64,000 nt of DNA, from NCBI GenBank assembly GCA_002480565.1, contig DLCK01000029.1:1-64000 (forward strand), given 5' to 3'. A program made the position numbers and the translations under genes. Shown one piece after another: positions 35,257-43,926 of this stretch. Position 1 is the first letter of the stretch. Every line of letters begins with the position of its first letter. Under the pieces are notes generated by a model. That model saw only the letters and a list, made by a program, of their open reading frames with translations, was not told the DNA's origin and ran no database searches. Source of the DNA: Phycisphaerales bacterium UBA7800. Its GTDB lineage: Bacteria; Planctomycetota; Phycisphaerae; Phycisphaerales; Phycisphaeraceae.

Positions 35257-35341
35257 CTGTGGTCTTCCTTTCAGGTATGAGGCGGTCACTGAATCGGTTT
35301 AACACAATGTCATCAAATTAGGCCGACACAATCGTTTTTGA

Positions 35342-36088
35342 CTAGAAAAATCGGTCAATAAATTTCAGACGTTCATTGATACTCATCGTCTGAAAAGTAG
35401 TTTTACTCATCAGGCCAGCATGACCATCGCCGAAAATAAAGCTGCCGTTTTCCTCAGGATGTCCCGTGGAATTGGTGACCACGGTATTCGGCCATGTCCA
35501 CGGCCATGTCGCAGTGGGGGTTGCATCATTGACCAACTGCAGCAGTGGATGATATTGGAACTTACCACCGCTGATATAAGCACGTGCTTCACCATAAAGA
35601 AAGCCCTTGGAATCAACTACCTCCATGCGCGGAAGAGGACCCTGGCCATGACTGCCGAATAGTCGCAGCCCCCCCATGTACTGGTTGATCCCATATGTCA
35701 CACCTCGGCTTGGTGACCAGATGGGTGAGAGTTGCAGACGTGCTTCGGGACATCGAAACGGTGTCGCATCCGCATTGGATGTGTCATAAAAACCATACGG
35801 TATGAGCTTGTAATACCAGGACGTGTCAGTCAATGTGTTCCATGTACTTGACCAATTCGTATCGCCATGTGTTGGCAATATGCCCTTGTTGTCGGCTGCA
35901 TAGGTGAACGCCCAAACGCCCAACTGACGAATATTTGATTGGCAAGAAATCATGCGCGAGGACTTACGTGCTTTGCCCAAGGCAGGAAGCAAAATCGAAA
36001 TCAACAGTGAGATGATCGAAATCACAACCAATAATTCAATGAGCGTAAAACCACCTTGTAATTGAGAACGTTTAGACCTTGTTTGCAT
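35342..36088 (-). CDS. Pseudopilin-like protein (second of tandem trio)
   Basis: 248 residues. AAGGAAACAGC precedes the ATG at 36088. The leader QTRSKRSQLQGG gives a normal Gly at -1, followed by FTLIELLVVISIISLLISI. Body and C-terminus (GHPEENGSFIFGDGHA) match its neighbours. Together the three genes encode related surface fibres or pseudopilins that could handle different but related polysaccharides; that role is inferred from the neighbouring carbohydrate enzymes only. Confidence 0.87.
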   Translation of the reverse strand: MQTRSKRSQLQGGFTLIELLVVISIISLLISILLPALGKARKSSRMISCQSNIRQLGVWAFTYAADNKGILPTHGDTNWSSTWNTLTDTSWYYKLIPYGFYDTSNADATPFRCPEARLQLSPIWSPSRGVTYGINQYMGGLRLFGSHGQGPLPRMEVVDSKGFLYGEARAYISGGKFQYHPLLQLVNDATPTATWPWTWPNTVVTNSTGHPEENGSFIFGDGHAGLMSKTTFQTMSINERLKFIDRFF

Positions 36089-36200
36089 GCTGTTTCCTTA
36101 CATGGAACCTGTGGCGACGGAATACTAAATAAACCATCCAGAATTCAATAGTCGAAATTACATTCTTGGCCATACAAACATATCTGACCTGAAACATCAC

Positions 36201-36956
36201 TTAGAACGGGTAATAAATAAACTTGCATCGATCCTGATACGACATCTCATGAAACTGCTCCATGGTCTTGGCAGCGACATGACCATCGCCATACACAAAG
36301 TTGGCATTGTTCTCAGGATGACCACTCACGTCAGGTAAATCCGTGTTCTTCCATGACCATGGTTGATCAGCAATGGCTACTTTTGTCCAGTCATTGATCA
36401 TCAAGATTGGATGAAAATCAAACTGAACAGGCGAGGAATAACGCTGTCCACGTGCATCACCGAATAGATATCCGCGTGAATCAAGTATCTCCATACGGGG
36501 CAAGGGCGGATTGCCTTTACTGAATCGGTAAAGACCTCCCATGTATTGGTTGATCCCGTAGGTCACCCCACGACCAGGTGTACGGATGGGAGCCACTTGA
36601 ATCAACGCTTCAGGGCAGCGCATCGGTGTATACTCGCCCCACCCGTTGTACATCCCCGCGGGAATCATTTTCTCATACCACATGCTCGAATCAATATGCG
36701 ACCAGGTGGACGACCAACCCGTATCGCCATGAATGGGTAAGGTTCCTTTGTTATCCGATGCATACGTAAATGACCACATGCCCAACTGCTTGATCGTCGA
36801 TTGACAGACAATGTTCCGAGCTGCCTTACGTGCTCGCCCCAACGCTGGCAGCAGAATCGCAACTAAAAGTGAAATGATCGAAATCACTACCAACAGTTCG
36901 ATCAATGTAAATCCAATGGTTTTACGTTGAGTTATTGGAGAGTCTTGCATGTGCAT
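36201..36956 (-). CDS. Pseudopilin-like protein (first of tandem trio)
   Basis: 251 residues; the leader ends QRKTIG, then FTLIELLVVISIISLLVAI. The C-terminal box is GHPENNANFVYGDGHV. CAGG lies six bases ahead of the second ATG (36950), so that codon may be the true start. The gene heads the minus-strand run of the second sugar module and faces a divergent LacI-type gene, with two candidate operators in the 211-bp space between them. Confidence 0.86.
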   Translation of the reverse strand: MHMQDSPITQRKTIGFTLIELLVVISIISLLVAILLPALGRARKAARNIVCQSTIKQLGMWSFTYASDNKGTLPIHGDTGWSSTWSHIDSSMWYEKMIPAGMYNGWGEYTPMRCPEALIQVAPIRTPGRGVTYGINQYMGGLYRFSKGNPPLPRMEILDSRGYLFGDARGQRYSSPVQFDFHPILMINDWTKVAIADQPWSWKNTDLPDVSGHPENNANFVYGDGHVAAKTMEQFHEMSYQDRCKFIYYPF

Positions 36957-37041
36957 ACCTGATTCAACAAAGAAAAATTCTTATCAGAAAAATCTCACGG
37001 TCATCATTGACCTGCTTGATGTCACTGTTATGATTAAATTC

Positions 37042-37055
37042 GCAAACGTTTATGC
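37042..37055. promoter_or_regulatory. Candidate LacI-family operator (AAACGTTT core)
   Basis: GCAAACGTTTATGC contains the perfect palindrome AAACGTTT in the divergent promoter region between a pseudopilin and a LacI-type gene. Confidence 0.45.
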
Positions 37056-37076
37056 TTTCAACCCTAAAGCTTGAAA

Positions 37077-37092
37077 TTGCAAAAGTTTGCAA
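37077..37092. promoter_or_regulatory. Candidate LacI-family operator (TTGCAAA palindrome)
   Basis: TTGCAAAAGTTTGCAA is palindromic at 14 of 16 positions and lies 76 bp ahead of the LacI-type start codon. Its outer half TTGCAA differs from the sites at 2365 and 3514, so the two regulators probably have different operators. Confidence 0.5.
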
Positions 37093-37167
37093 ATTCAAAA
37101 CACCCCAAAATAAACTGCAAGCACATTAATAAAAACGACTTAAGAAATCGAAAGCCGATTAAAAAAC

Positions 37168-38247
37168 ATGAGCGTAACTCTCAAAGAAATTGCCGCCGAA
37201 GCCGGTGTCTCGATTTACACGGTCTCTCGTGTGCTCAATGGCAAGAACAAGGAGGCCTATCAACCTGCGGTCAAACGGGCGGAAAAAATCCGTTCCGTTG
37301 CACGTCGCTTGGGCTTTATCCCCAACGCCTCAGCAAGAGCCATGCGACGCAGCGGCGCGACCAAAGTCATCGGACTGCTGGTGCCTGATGTCCACTATGC
37401 CACCATCATCGACTTTGAAACCATGCTCGGACTCAACTCACGTTTAGAGACACATGGCTATCTGCTCACCCTTGTCCGTTCCACGGAAGTGTCCAAGACA
37501 GGTGACGACCTGCCGGACAATATCGAGGACACGGATGAAGACCAATGGCTCATTGATCATCCTTCACCGGTCTTTCAGGAACGCATGCTTGATGGCATGG
37601 TGGTCATGGGGCTCATCCCCCCAGTGATGTGCCAACTAGTCAGTCGCATCACCCCTGCATGTCTCTGGCTGGATACCAACATCAAGGAAGCACAAAACAA
37701 TCTGCGACGTGATGAGTTTGAAGCTGGCAAGCTGCTGGGCAAACAGATGCTTCGCCGAGGCTATCGCAAAATCATAGCCGTCCTGCCAACCTATCCCGAA
37801 GAGCCTGTGCGACATTACTCATTCTCCGAACGTGTCCGTGGCGTGGAGTCAGTGATCAAAGCAACGGATGTCGAATTTCAGGAAGCCTTCCTTGAATTTG
37901 AAGACTTCACCGTCGCCCCACTGATGGCACCCTTACGCGATCAACTGGCTCCGGATGTGGCGATCCTTGCAGCAACTGACCGCGTGGCTTTCGCGCTCCT
38001 CGTGGAAATGGCTGCACTGGGTATCCGACCTGGAGTGGACGTGGGCATCGCAGCATGTGACCGCACCCGTCAGACCCAATCCCATTGGCCGGACCTGGCA
38101 TGTGTTGCAGTCGAACGTTTTGAGCTGGGCATCCAGGCTGCGGACATGATCGTTTCCATTATCAAGAGTCCACGACATGCCTGTAAATCCAAGACCATCA
38201 AATGGGGATGGCATGAAGGCAATACACTCCCAGCTGTCACCAAATAA
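37168..38247 (+). CDS. LacI-family transcriptional regulator
   Basis: 359 residues. Residues 2-60 are the LacI DNA-binding part (VTLKEIAAEAGVSIYTVSRV, FIPNASARAMRRSG); the remainder is the sugar-sensing domain (IGLLVPDVHYATIIDFE, ILAATDRVAFALLVEMAALG, GVDVGIAACDR). The HTH reads VSIYTVSRVLNGK, a different recognition helix from the regulator at 2447. It is divergent from the pseudopilin trio and upstream of the GH5-like enzyme, so both are likely targets. No ribosome site is evident ahead of the ATG. The effector is unknown. Confidence 0.93.
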   Translation: MSVTLKEIAAEAGVSIYTVSRVLNGKNKEAYQPAVKRAEKIRSVARRLGFIPNASARAMRRSGATKVIGLLVPDVHYATIIDFETMLGLNSRLETHGYLLTLVRSTEVSKTGDDLPDNIEDTDEDQWLIDHPSPVFQERMLDGMVVMGLIPPVMCQLVSRITPACLWLDTNIKEAQNNLRRDEFEAGKLLGKQMLRRGYRKIIAVLPTYPEEPVRHYSFSERVRGVESVIKATDVEFQEAFLEFEDFTVAPLMAPLRDQLAPDVAILAATDRVAFALLVEMAALGIRPGVDVGIAACDRTRQTQSHWPDLACVAVERFELGIQAADMIVSIIKSPRHACKSKTIKWGWHEGNTLPAVTK

Positions 38248-38325
38248 ACACAAACCGCTTAACCTCGTTATCCCGTATATCCCACGACGCTGATGCAATG
38301 CATCACATATTTTTTGGAGACTTCA

Positions 38326-40959
38326 ATGATACGCTACGCAACCAATGCACTCTTGATGCTCATCATGACATGGCTGGCACCTTCTGCCATCGCTCAACAA
38401 ACCCACAGCCAATGGTTTGACTTCTGCCCGCCTTGGGATGATGCCTCGCCAGGCAGCATTATCGACATGTCAAAGTACAACACCGCCCCTGCTGGAAGCA
38501 ACGGTTGGATCATCACCAAGGGCAGCAGCTTCGTCGAATCCAACACCGGTAAACGCATCCGATTCCTGGCAACCAACACCACGGCGTGGCACTGCTTCCC
38601 CGAAAAAAAAGATGCCGAAGCTGTCGCAGGTCGCATGGCAAAATTCGGGATCAACATGGTCCGACTCCACCACATGGACAACCGATGGAGCATCGATAGC
38701 GGATCAAGTATCTGGAAACTTGATCCTAATGGTGCCTTGGTCATTGATGAAAAACAACGCGACAAACTCGACTACTTCATCGCGCAACTCAAAAAGCATG
38801 GCATCTATGTCAACCTCAATCTCAAGGTCAGTAAAAGCCTCTCCGCAGCAGACGGCTTTCCTGAAAGCATCAAAGACATCCCCTTTGGTTATCACAAAAA
38901 AGTCGATAAATACAACGAAAAAATGATTGAGCATCAAAAGGCATACGCCCGTCAAATGCTCAAACATGTCAACCCCTACACCGGCTTGGAATACCGCAAT
39001 GATCCGGCGATGGCAATCGTGGAAATCAACAATGAAAATGGACTGCTTGGTGGTTCATGGGGTGGAATCGGTAAAGGTTTTGAAAAAATCCCCGAACCCT
39101 TCCTCGGTGATCTGCAAGCAAAATGGAACCAATGGCTTGCCAATACCTACAGTTCTGACGATGCACTGCGAAGCGCCTGGGCCAGTGACATGCCTGCGCA
39201 AACCACCCCAGTGATCCCCGCAAACGGCAAGTGGTATATCGGTGCACAAGGTGATGCCAAAGGCGCACTGCAATATCCACAAGGTCAAAACAACGGTGTC
39301 CAATCCCCCATGCATATCCGTATCGACAAGCACACTGGCATGAGTTGGCATCTTGAAACACATCTGCCCAACCTCGATATCAAAGAAGGCTACGGCTACA
39401 CCCTGACCTTCAAAGCCAAAGCTGCAAAATCCCGTCACATGACCGTTGCAGTCATGCGCGATACAGGAGACTACCGTTCCGTCGGACTTCAAACCAGCGC
39501 GAAACTCCAAACCGATTGGAAAGAATACAGCTACGCATTCCAAGGCAACAAAGTTGATCCCGGACACACCCGCTTAACCTTCAAAGTCGGCGGTGCAGCG
39601 GATGATATCTGGATCGAGAATGTCCAAATCAATGCAGGTATGCTCAGTGTCGGACTGTTGGAAAATGAATCACTGGCCAAAGCCAATATCCATATCCCAG
39701 CGACATCATCCGAAAAACAACATCGCGATTGGATTCGCTTCCTCGTCGATGTTGAAACGAAGTACGCCAGCGGGATGCGCGATCTTCTCAAGAAAGAACT
39801 GGGCGTCAAAGCACTCGTCATCGACGGGCAAATCGACTGGGGTGGCATGTCCGGCTATCAACGTGAATCCATCATGGACTTCGCCGACGTCCATGCCTAC
39901 TGGCAACATCCAAGTTTCCCCGGACGACCATGGGATCGTGGCAACTGGACCGTCGGCAACGAATCACTGGTCAACACATGGGCTGATGGCAAACCCGGAA
40001 CCCTCGACCGCATGACCATCAAACGACTCGTTGACCGGCCATTTACCGTCTCTGAATACGACCATCCTGCTCCCAACGAATATGCCGTTGAATGTATCCC
40101 GTTACTTGCAGCCGTCGCAGCAACGCAGGATTGGGACGGAGTCTTCAGCTTCGAGTACGGCCCGTGGAATAGTTCAAAGGAACAGAATCGCATCTCCATT
40201 TTCTTTGATCATGGTACGCATCCAGGAAAGATCACGTTTTACCCAGCAGCTGCAATGCTCTTCCGCCAAGGCCTGCTTTCCCCCCTGCAATCAACCGTCA
40301 ATTTGAACCTGCCCAAACAGCCCTATGACCAATACGAAACCCAAGGCAATGCATGGGGAGCAGTCGATTACAAACTCACACCAACCACTGCATTGACCAA
40401 ACAACATGGCATGCACATGGATCAACTCCCAGCAGGGCAAAAAGCAACACTCACACAAAACGATGCATCTTCACAAGCTGATGTACAAATAGAAATCCGC
40501 AAGGTCGATGGTGGCGGCATCTTCATCGCAGAGTCCGACAAAGCACAAGTCGCTGTAGGCATGATTGGTGATCAATCCGTCGAACTCTCCAAAATGTCCC
40601 TGAATTTCAAGGCATTTGAAAAGAACTTCGGCGCAGTCACACTCACGGCCATGGATGAACAAACCATTGCCAGTTCAAAGAGCTTGCTGCTGACACTGGT
40701 TACTCAAACACGTAACCAGAACATGAAATGGAACAAGGCTCACAACAGCGTTGGACATAATATCGGCAATGGTCCGACGCAGGTTCTAGGCGTCACTGGA
40801 GACGTCTTCATCACTTGCCATGCAGCCAAGAAAGTCTTCGCTCTGGATCAAACCGGTCACCGCAGCATGGAAGTTCCCGCGACTTACTCAAACGGTAAAC
40901 TCACCTTTACCATCACCCCCGAACACAAAACCGTGTGGTACGAAATCACAACCAAATAG
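38326..40959 (+). CDS. Large secreted GH5-like glycoside hydrolase
   Basis: 877 residues. GGAG seven bases ahead selects the ATG at 38326 over an in-frame ATG at 38293; the resulting signal peptide ends PSAIAQQ. The N-terminal barrel (residues 25-300) has FGINMVRLHHMDNRW and MAIVEINNENGLLGG, the latter with the Asn-Glu pair expected of the acid/base in clan GH-A cellulase-like enzymes. A CBM4/9-like jelly roll follows at about 300-450 (YTLTFKAKAAKSRHMTVAVM, then IWIENVQI). The barrel then resumes, with FTVSEYDHPAPNEYA carrying the candidate nucleophile Glu. The CBM thus seems inserted into the catalytic domain. Substrate unknown. Confidence 0.8.
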   Translation: MIRYATNALLMLIMTWLAPSAIAQQTHSQWFDFCPPWDDASPGSIIDMSKYNTAPAGSNGWIITKGSSFVESNTGKRIRFLATNTTAWHCFPEKKDAEAVAGRMAKFGINMVRLHHMDNRWSIDSGSSIWKLDPNGALVIDEKQRDKLDYFIAQLKKHGIYVNLNLKVSKSLSAADGFPESIKDIPFGYHKKVDKYNEKMIEHQKAYARQMLKHVNPYTGLEYRNDPAMAIVEINNENGLLGGSWGGIGKGFEKIPEPFLGDLQAKWNQWLANTYSSDDALRSAWASDMPAQTTPVIPANGKWYIGAQGDAKGALQYPQGQNNGVQSPMHIRIDKHTGMSWHLETHLPNLDIKEGYGYTLTFKAKAAKSRHMTVAVMRDTGDYRSVGLQTSAKLQTDWKEYSYAFQGNKVDPGHTRLTFKVGGAADDIWIENVQINAGMLSVGLLENESLAKANIHIPATSSEKQHRDWIRFLVDVETKYASGMRDLLKKELGVKALVIDGQIDWGGMSGYQRESIMDFADVHAYWQHPSFPGRPWDRGNWTVGNESLVNTWADGKPGTLDRMTIKRLVDRPFTVSEYDHPAPNEYAVECIPLLAAVAATQDWDGVFSFEYGPWNSSKEQNRISIFFDHGTHPGKITFYPAAAMLFRQGLLSPLQSTVNLNLPKQPYDQYETQGNAWGAVDYKLTPTTALTKQHGMHMDQLPAGQKATLTQNDASSQADVQIEIRKVDGGGIFIAESDKAQVAVGMIGDQSVELSKMSLNFKAFEKNFGAVTLTAMDEQTIASSKSLLLTLVTQTRNQNMKWNKAHNSVGHNIGNGPTQVLGVTGDVFITCHAAKKVFALDQTGHRSMEVPATYSNGKLTFTITPEHKTVWYEITTK

Positions 40960-41045
40960 CAACCGCATAACCCTTGATCAACCAATACACATTAAAGCCC
41001 GTGGGACTTGAGTCCCCGGGTTTTTTTATTGACATGATTTTTAAA

Positions 41046-42068
41046 TCAAACCAACTTCAAAAGCGCCTTCCAAGCAGGCTCGGCGTAAAATCGATGCCCG
41101 CCTTCCCCGATAACAAGTTTGAGATTCTGTTCCGCGCCAGCCGCTTTGTAAATCGCCTTAACCTGTTTGAAGGCTTTGCGAACCCCCGGTAGCGGGAAAA
41201 TGTCATCCGTGCGACCTGCAACAATCACCAACGGTCTTGGTGCGATTAATCCCACCACATCGCCGGACTCTGCAAAGTTCAGCATGTTGGGAATGTAATT
41301 ATCCGCACAATGGTAAATCGACATGATGGATTGAGCATAGGTACACGTGCTACAGGATGGCATGGCGTAGGCGATTCGCTTAGGCAAGGTCGCTGTGGCC
41401 AATGTCGTGATGCTCCCCCCACCGGAGTTTCCCAAAATGCCGATGTTGGACATCACGCAATCACCACGTTCTTTGAGATAATCGATTCCGCGATCCACAT
41501 CCCAAACACGTTCGCCTGCAAGTGTCCGCCCAAGCATTAACGCATGCATGGCAGCATCGTGACAGGTCTGATTCGAACGCATCGTCTGACACTTCTCAGC
41601 ACGATAACCAAAGGCACGCTGTTCAATACACAAGGCAGCGTAACCACGCTTCATACAGCCAATCGCAAAATCACGATCACCTTCGACCTTCATCGGCTTG
41701 GTTTCATCGTCCAATTGCACGCCAATGGAATTGTGCATCCCCGTAGAATGACCTTGCAGACAGATCACGAAGTTATACGGCGGTTTAATATCCTTGGGCA
41801 AACACACATAAGCAAGCACATCCGCGCCCGGCTCACTGGCAAAGCAAACCTTTTGGATACTGCCTAATTCGTGTTCCTGTTCCCAAAGCGTTTTGGGTTT
41901 GAGGGGTACACGCACCGTGGGCATCACCCCCAGCAGTCTCTTGAGCTGAACACGAAGTTTTTTCTGCCAAGTCGTAAAATCCTGCGCGGGGTCAAATGCC
42001 ATCGACGGTTTGGTTTGCTTGACGAGTAGCTGGTGATTTTGCGAAGGCGATAATTTTGCGGTTGACAT
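41046..42068 (-). CDS. Alpha/beta hydrolase, acetyl-xylan-esterase-like
   Basis: 340 residues. The nucleophile elbow is GILGNSGGGSITTLA (Ser of GNSGG), the acid is in VIVAGRTDDIFPLPG, and the His is in IGEGGHRFY, giving a full Ser-Asp-His set. An oxyanion region reads VICLQGHSTGMHNSIG. Members with this N-terminal extension (abhydrolase 7 / AXE1 group) remove acetyl or other esters from sugars. GGAGCAG fixes the ATG at 42068. No signal peptide is present, so it would act in the cytoplasm on imported oligosaccharides. It lies 20 bp downstream of the alpha/alpha-barrel gene. Confidence 0.82.
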   Translation of the reverse strand: MSTAKLSPSQNHQLLVKQTKPSMAFDPAQDFTTWQKKLRVQLKRLLGVMPTVRVPLKPKTLWEQEHELGSIQKVCFASEPGADVLAYVCLPKDIKPPYNFVICLQGHSTGMHNSIGVQLDDETKPMKVEGDRDFAIGCMKRGYAALCIEQRAFGYRAEKCQTMRSNQTCHDAAMHALMLGRTLAGERVWDVDRGIDYLKERGDCVMSNIGILGNSGGGSITTLATATLPKRIAYAMPSCSTCTYAQSIMSIYHCADNYIPNMLNFAESGDVVGLIAPRPLVIVAGRTDDIFPLPGVRKAFKQVKAIYKAAGAEQNLKLVIGEGGHRFYAEPAWKALLKLV

Positions 42069-42087
42069 AACTGCTCCAAGTGATTGA

Positions 42088-43755
42088 TTAATCCAGATAA
42101 GCCTGACAGACAACTGGAACCTGTACTGACAGATCCTGCCATTGGACGATATAGCCGGTTTCATTGACAGGTTCGATGCTCAATTTTTCAAGACTCGCGT
42201 TCTGATCCAAAGGGATGATTTCCAATGCACATGCCAATTTAAAATCTGTGATATCACGTAAGTCCACGGTCAAGGGATCGCCTGAATGACAGATCGCTTT
42301 GACGGTCACGCCCCGTTCCATTTTGCCACATTCCCACGTGACCGGCTTGCCGTTGAAGCTGGCAAAACCCGTGTGAAGCACAGCACGATAATCGCCTGCG
42401 ATCAATTCAAAACGATGTTCGTCAATGGCTTCAACCGACACATCAATCCCGACCAATTCCCATTGCACTGACAACTCAGAGAAAGTGAATATCGGCTTTT
42501 CGGTGCGATCCAGACTGATGTGCGTATCCCCTCGATCATTAAGCAGATTCCATGCCATCAAAATACGATGGTCTTGCTGTTGGGTTCGGATCATGCCCGA
42601 TGAAAAATCATAGTCATCATGCAACATGCGAACGCGCAACGACACAGCCGGGTCAGATGGAGTCTTCCAGTATGCCAGGACAGGACGACGTTGATTCCAC
42701 GTATCTTCGATGTTGATCGAACCCAGAGTCGCCGTGTCATTCATCCATGTCGTCCCTGTCTGAATCCGGTTATGCTGCTTGACAAACTGACGACGGACAG
42801 AAATCGGACAACTGATTTTATCCTGTAAAAACAGCGATAAATGCTCTTGAGGGCAAGGTTGCGTGGGGACCATAGCGGCCATGGCTTGTGTGGCATCATG
42901 ATTCAACGGATGCAGTGGCACGCGCGATCCGATTCCCTCACTGATGATCTGAGCAGCCAAGGGTGGGAGTAATTGCTGATAGCACCGTGCATGCGGTCCG
43001 GCCCATTGATGTGTCGGAGGATGATAATGCTCACCAACCACCTGCCATGCCTTATCCAACAATTCATGACTCAGTGCGCGTATCAGTGGGTCTTCACAGA
43101 AAACGAAAATGCGTGAGAGTTCTTCGAGAAGCACAATGGAATAATTCGGTGAGTTGTACTCCACAAACGAGCCGTTATCAGCCACGTGATCGACTACATT
43201 TTGTAAACGAATTTGAGCATACTTGAGTAACCGTTCCTCTTTGAGCAGTTCTCCAGCAGCAGCAGTACAGCCAGCCCCCATCACGGCAATATTGGTATAG
43301 CCTGCATGCATGTTCCGTCGGAAGATCGACCATGCTGCATGATCCAAAGCCGTCTTCATGCGTGTGATCAATTCATCGGGCAGTTTGTCGCTATGACATT
43401 TGAGCATCTGCGCAATCCGAACACCGATAAAGTCCGCCCAGTTCCAGTCCGGCGGTGACATCTCGTCGAGCGACTCCTCAAAGAGCCATGGCCAGATACC
43501 AAACGTTTGCTTGGTTGGGTTCGTTTCCTGTTGATCCAAGACCTGATTGATGATCTTGGGAACGCGATTGGGAACTTGCGGATCATCACTGATAAGCAAT
43601 GCCAATGCGTAGTCCATCGACTCACGGGTGTGATGAACCCATGTCCCCTGCTCAACGGTGGAGTGATAGCCTGGTCCTTTGAATGCTTGGCCAGGTAATG
43701 ATGTTTGTGGATCAAGAGATGTTTGACAATGCTGTAGATACGCTTGGAGGTCCAT
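42088..43755 (-). CDS. Alpha/alpha-barrel protein, polysaccharide-lyase-like
   Basis: 555 residues. The N-terminal 330 residues are helical, with conserved-looking loops (NMHAGYTNIAVMGAGCTAAA, FVEYNSPNYSIVLLEELSRI, HQWAGPHARCYQQ) like the toroid of heparinase and alginate-lyase type enzymes; the C-terminal 220 residues are beta-rich (GDTHISLDRTEKPIF, ERGVTVKAICHSGD), matching their sandwich domain. A Tyr/His/Asn set is present but I cannot assign catalytic residues. There is no signal peptide. AAGGA eight bases upstream selects the ATG at 43755. Context (esterase, GH5-like enzyme, deacetylase) supports a role in polysaccharide breakdown. Could be a new lyase family or a non-catalytic relative. 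Confidence 0.6.
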   Translation of the reverse strand: MDLQAYLQHCQTSLDPQTSLPGQAFKGPGYHSTVEQGTWVHHTRESMDYALALLISDDPQVPNRVPKIINQVLDQQETNPTKQTFGIWPWLFEESLDEMSPPDWNWADFIGVRIAQMLKCHSDKLPDELITRMKTALDHAAWSIFRRNMHAGYTNIAVMGAGCTAAAGELLKEERLLKYAQIRLQNVVDHVADNGSFVEYNSPNYSIVLLEELSRIFVFCEDPLIRALSHELLDKAWQVVGEHYHPPTHQWAGPHARCYQQLLPPLAAQIISEGIGSRVPLHPLNHDATQAMAAMVPTQPCPQEHLSLFLQDKISCPISVRRQFVKQHNRIQTGTTWMNDTATLGSINIEDTWNQRRPVLAYWKTPSDPAVSLRVRMLHDDYDFSSGMIRTQQQDHRILMAWNLLNDRGDTHISLDRTEKPIFTFSELSVQWELVGIDVSVEAIDEHRFELIAGDYRAVLHTGFASFNGKPVTWECGKMERGVTVKAICHSGDPLTVDLRDITDFKLACALEIIPLDQNASLEKLSIEPVNETGYIVQWQDLSVQVPVVCQAYLD

Positions 43756-43926
43756 GACCAAGTTCCTTGCCGTAGTTGGCGGATTTAAAACAAGCCTGCC
43801 ATTATGAAAGCTCTATGGATACAAACAAGAGGCAATGGTGCTATTCTCGGAATTTTCTCGATATTTTCCGTGAAGCATGTTCGGATGAACGTTTCGAGTC
43901 TGACATCTGACGCTGGTGTCGGTATC

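Noticed and set aside
43804..43926. Longer tyrS N-terminus
   Set aside because: The extra 41 codons have no conserved sequence and no ribosome site; the usual start region begins at 43927.
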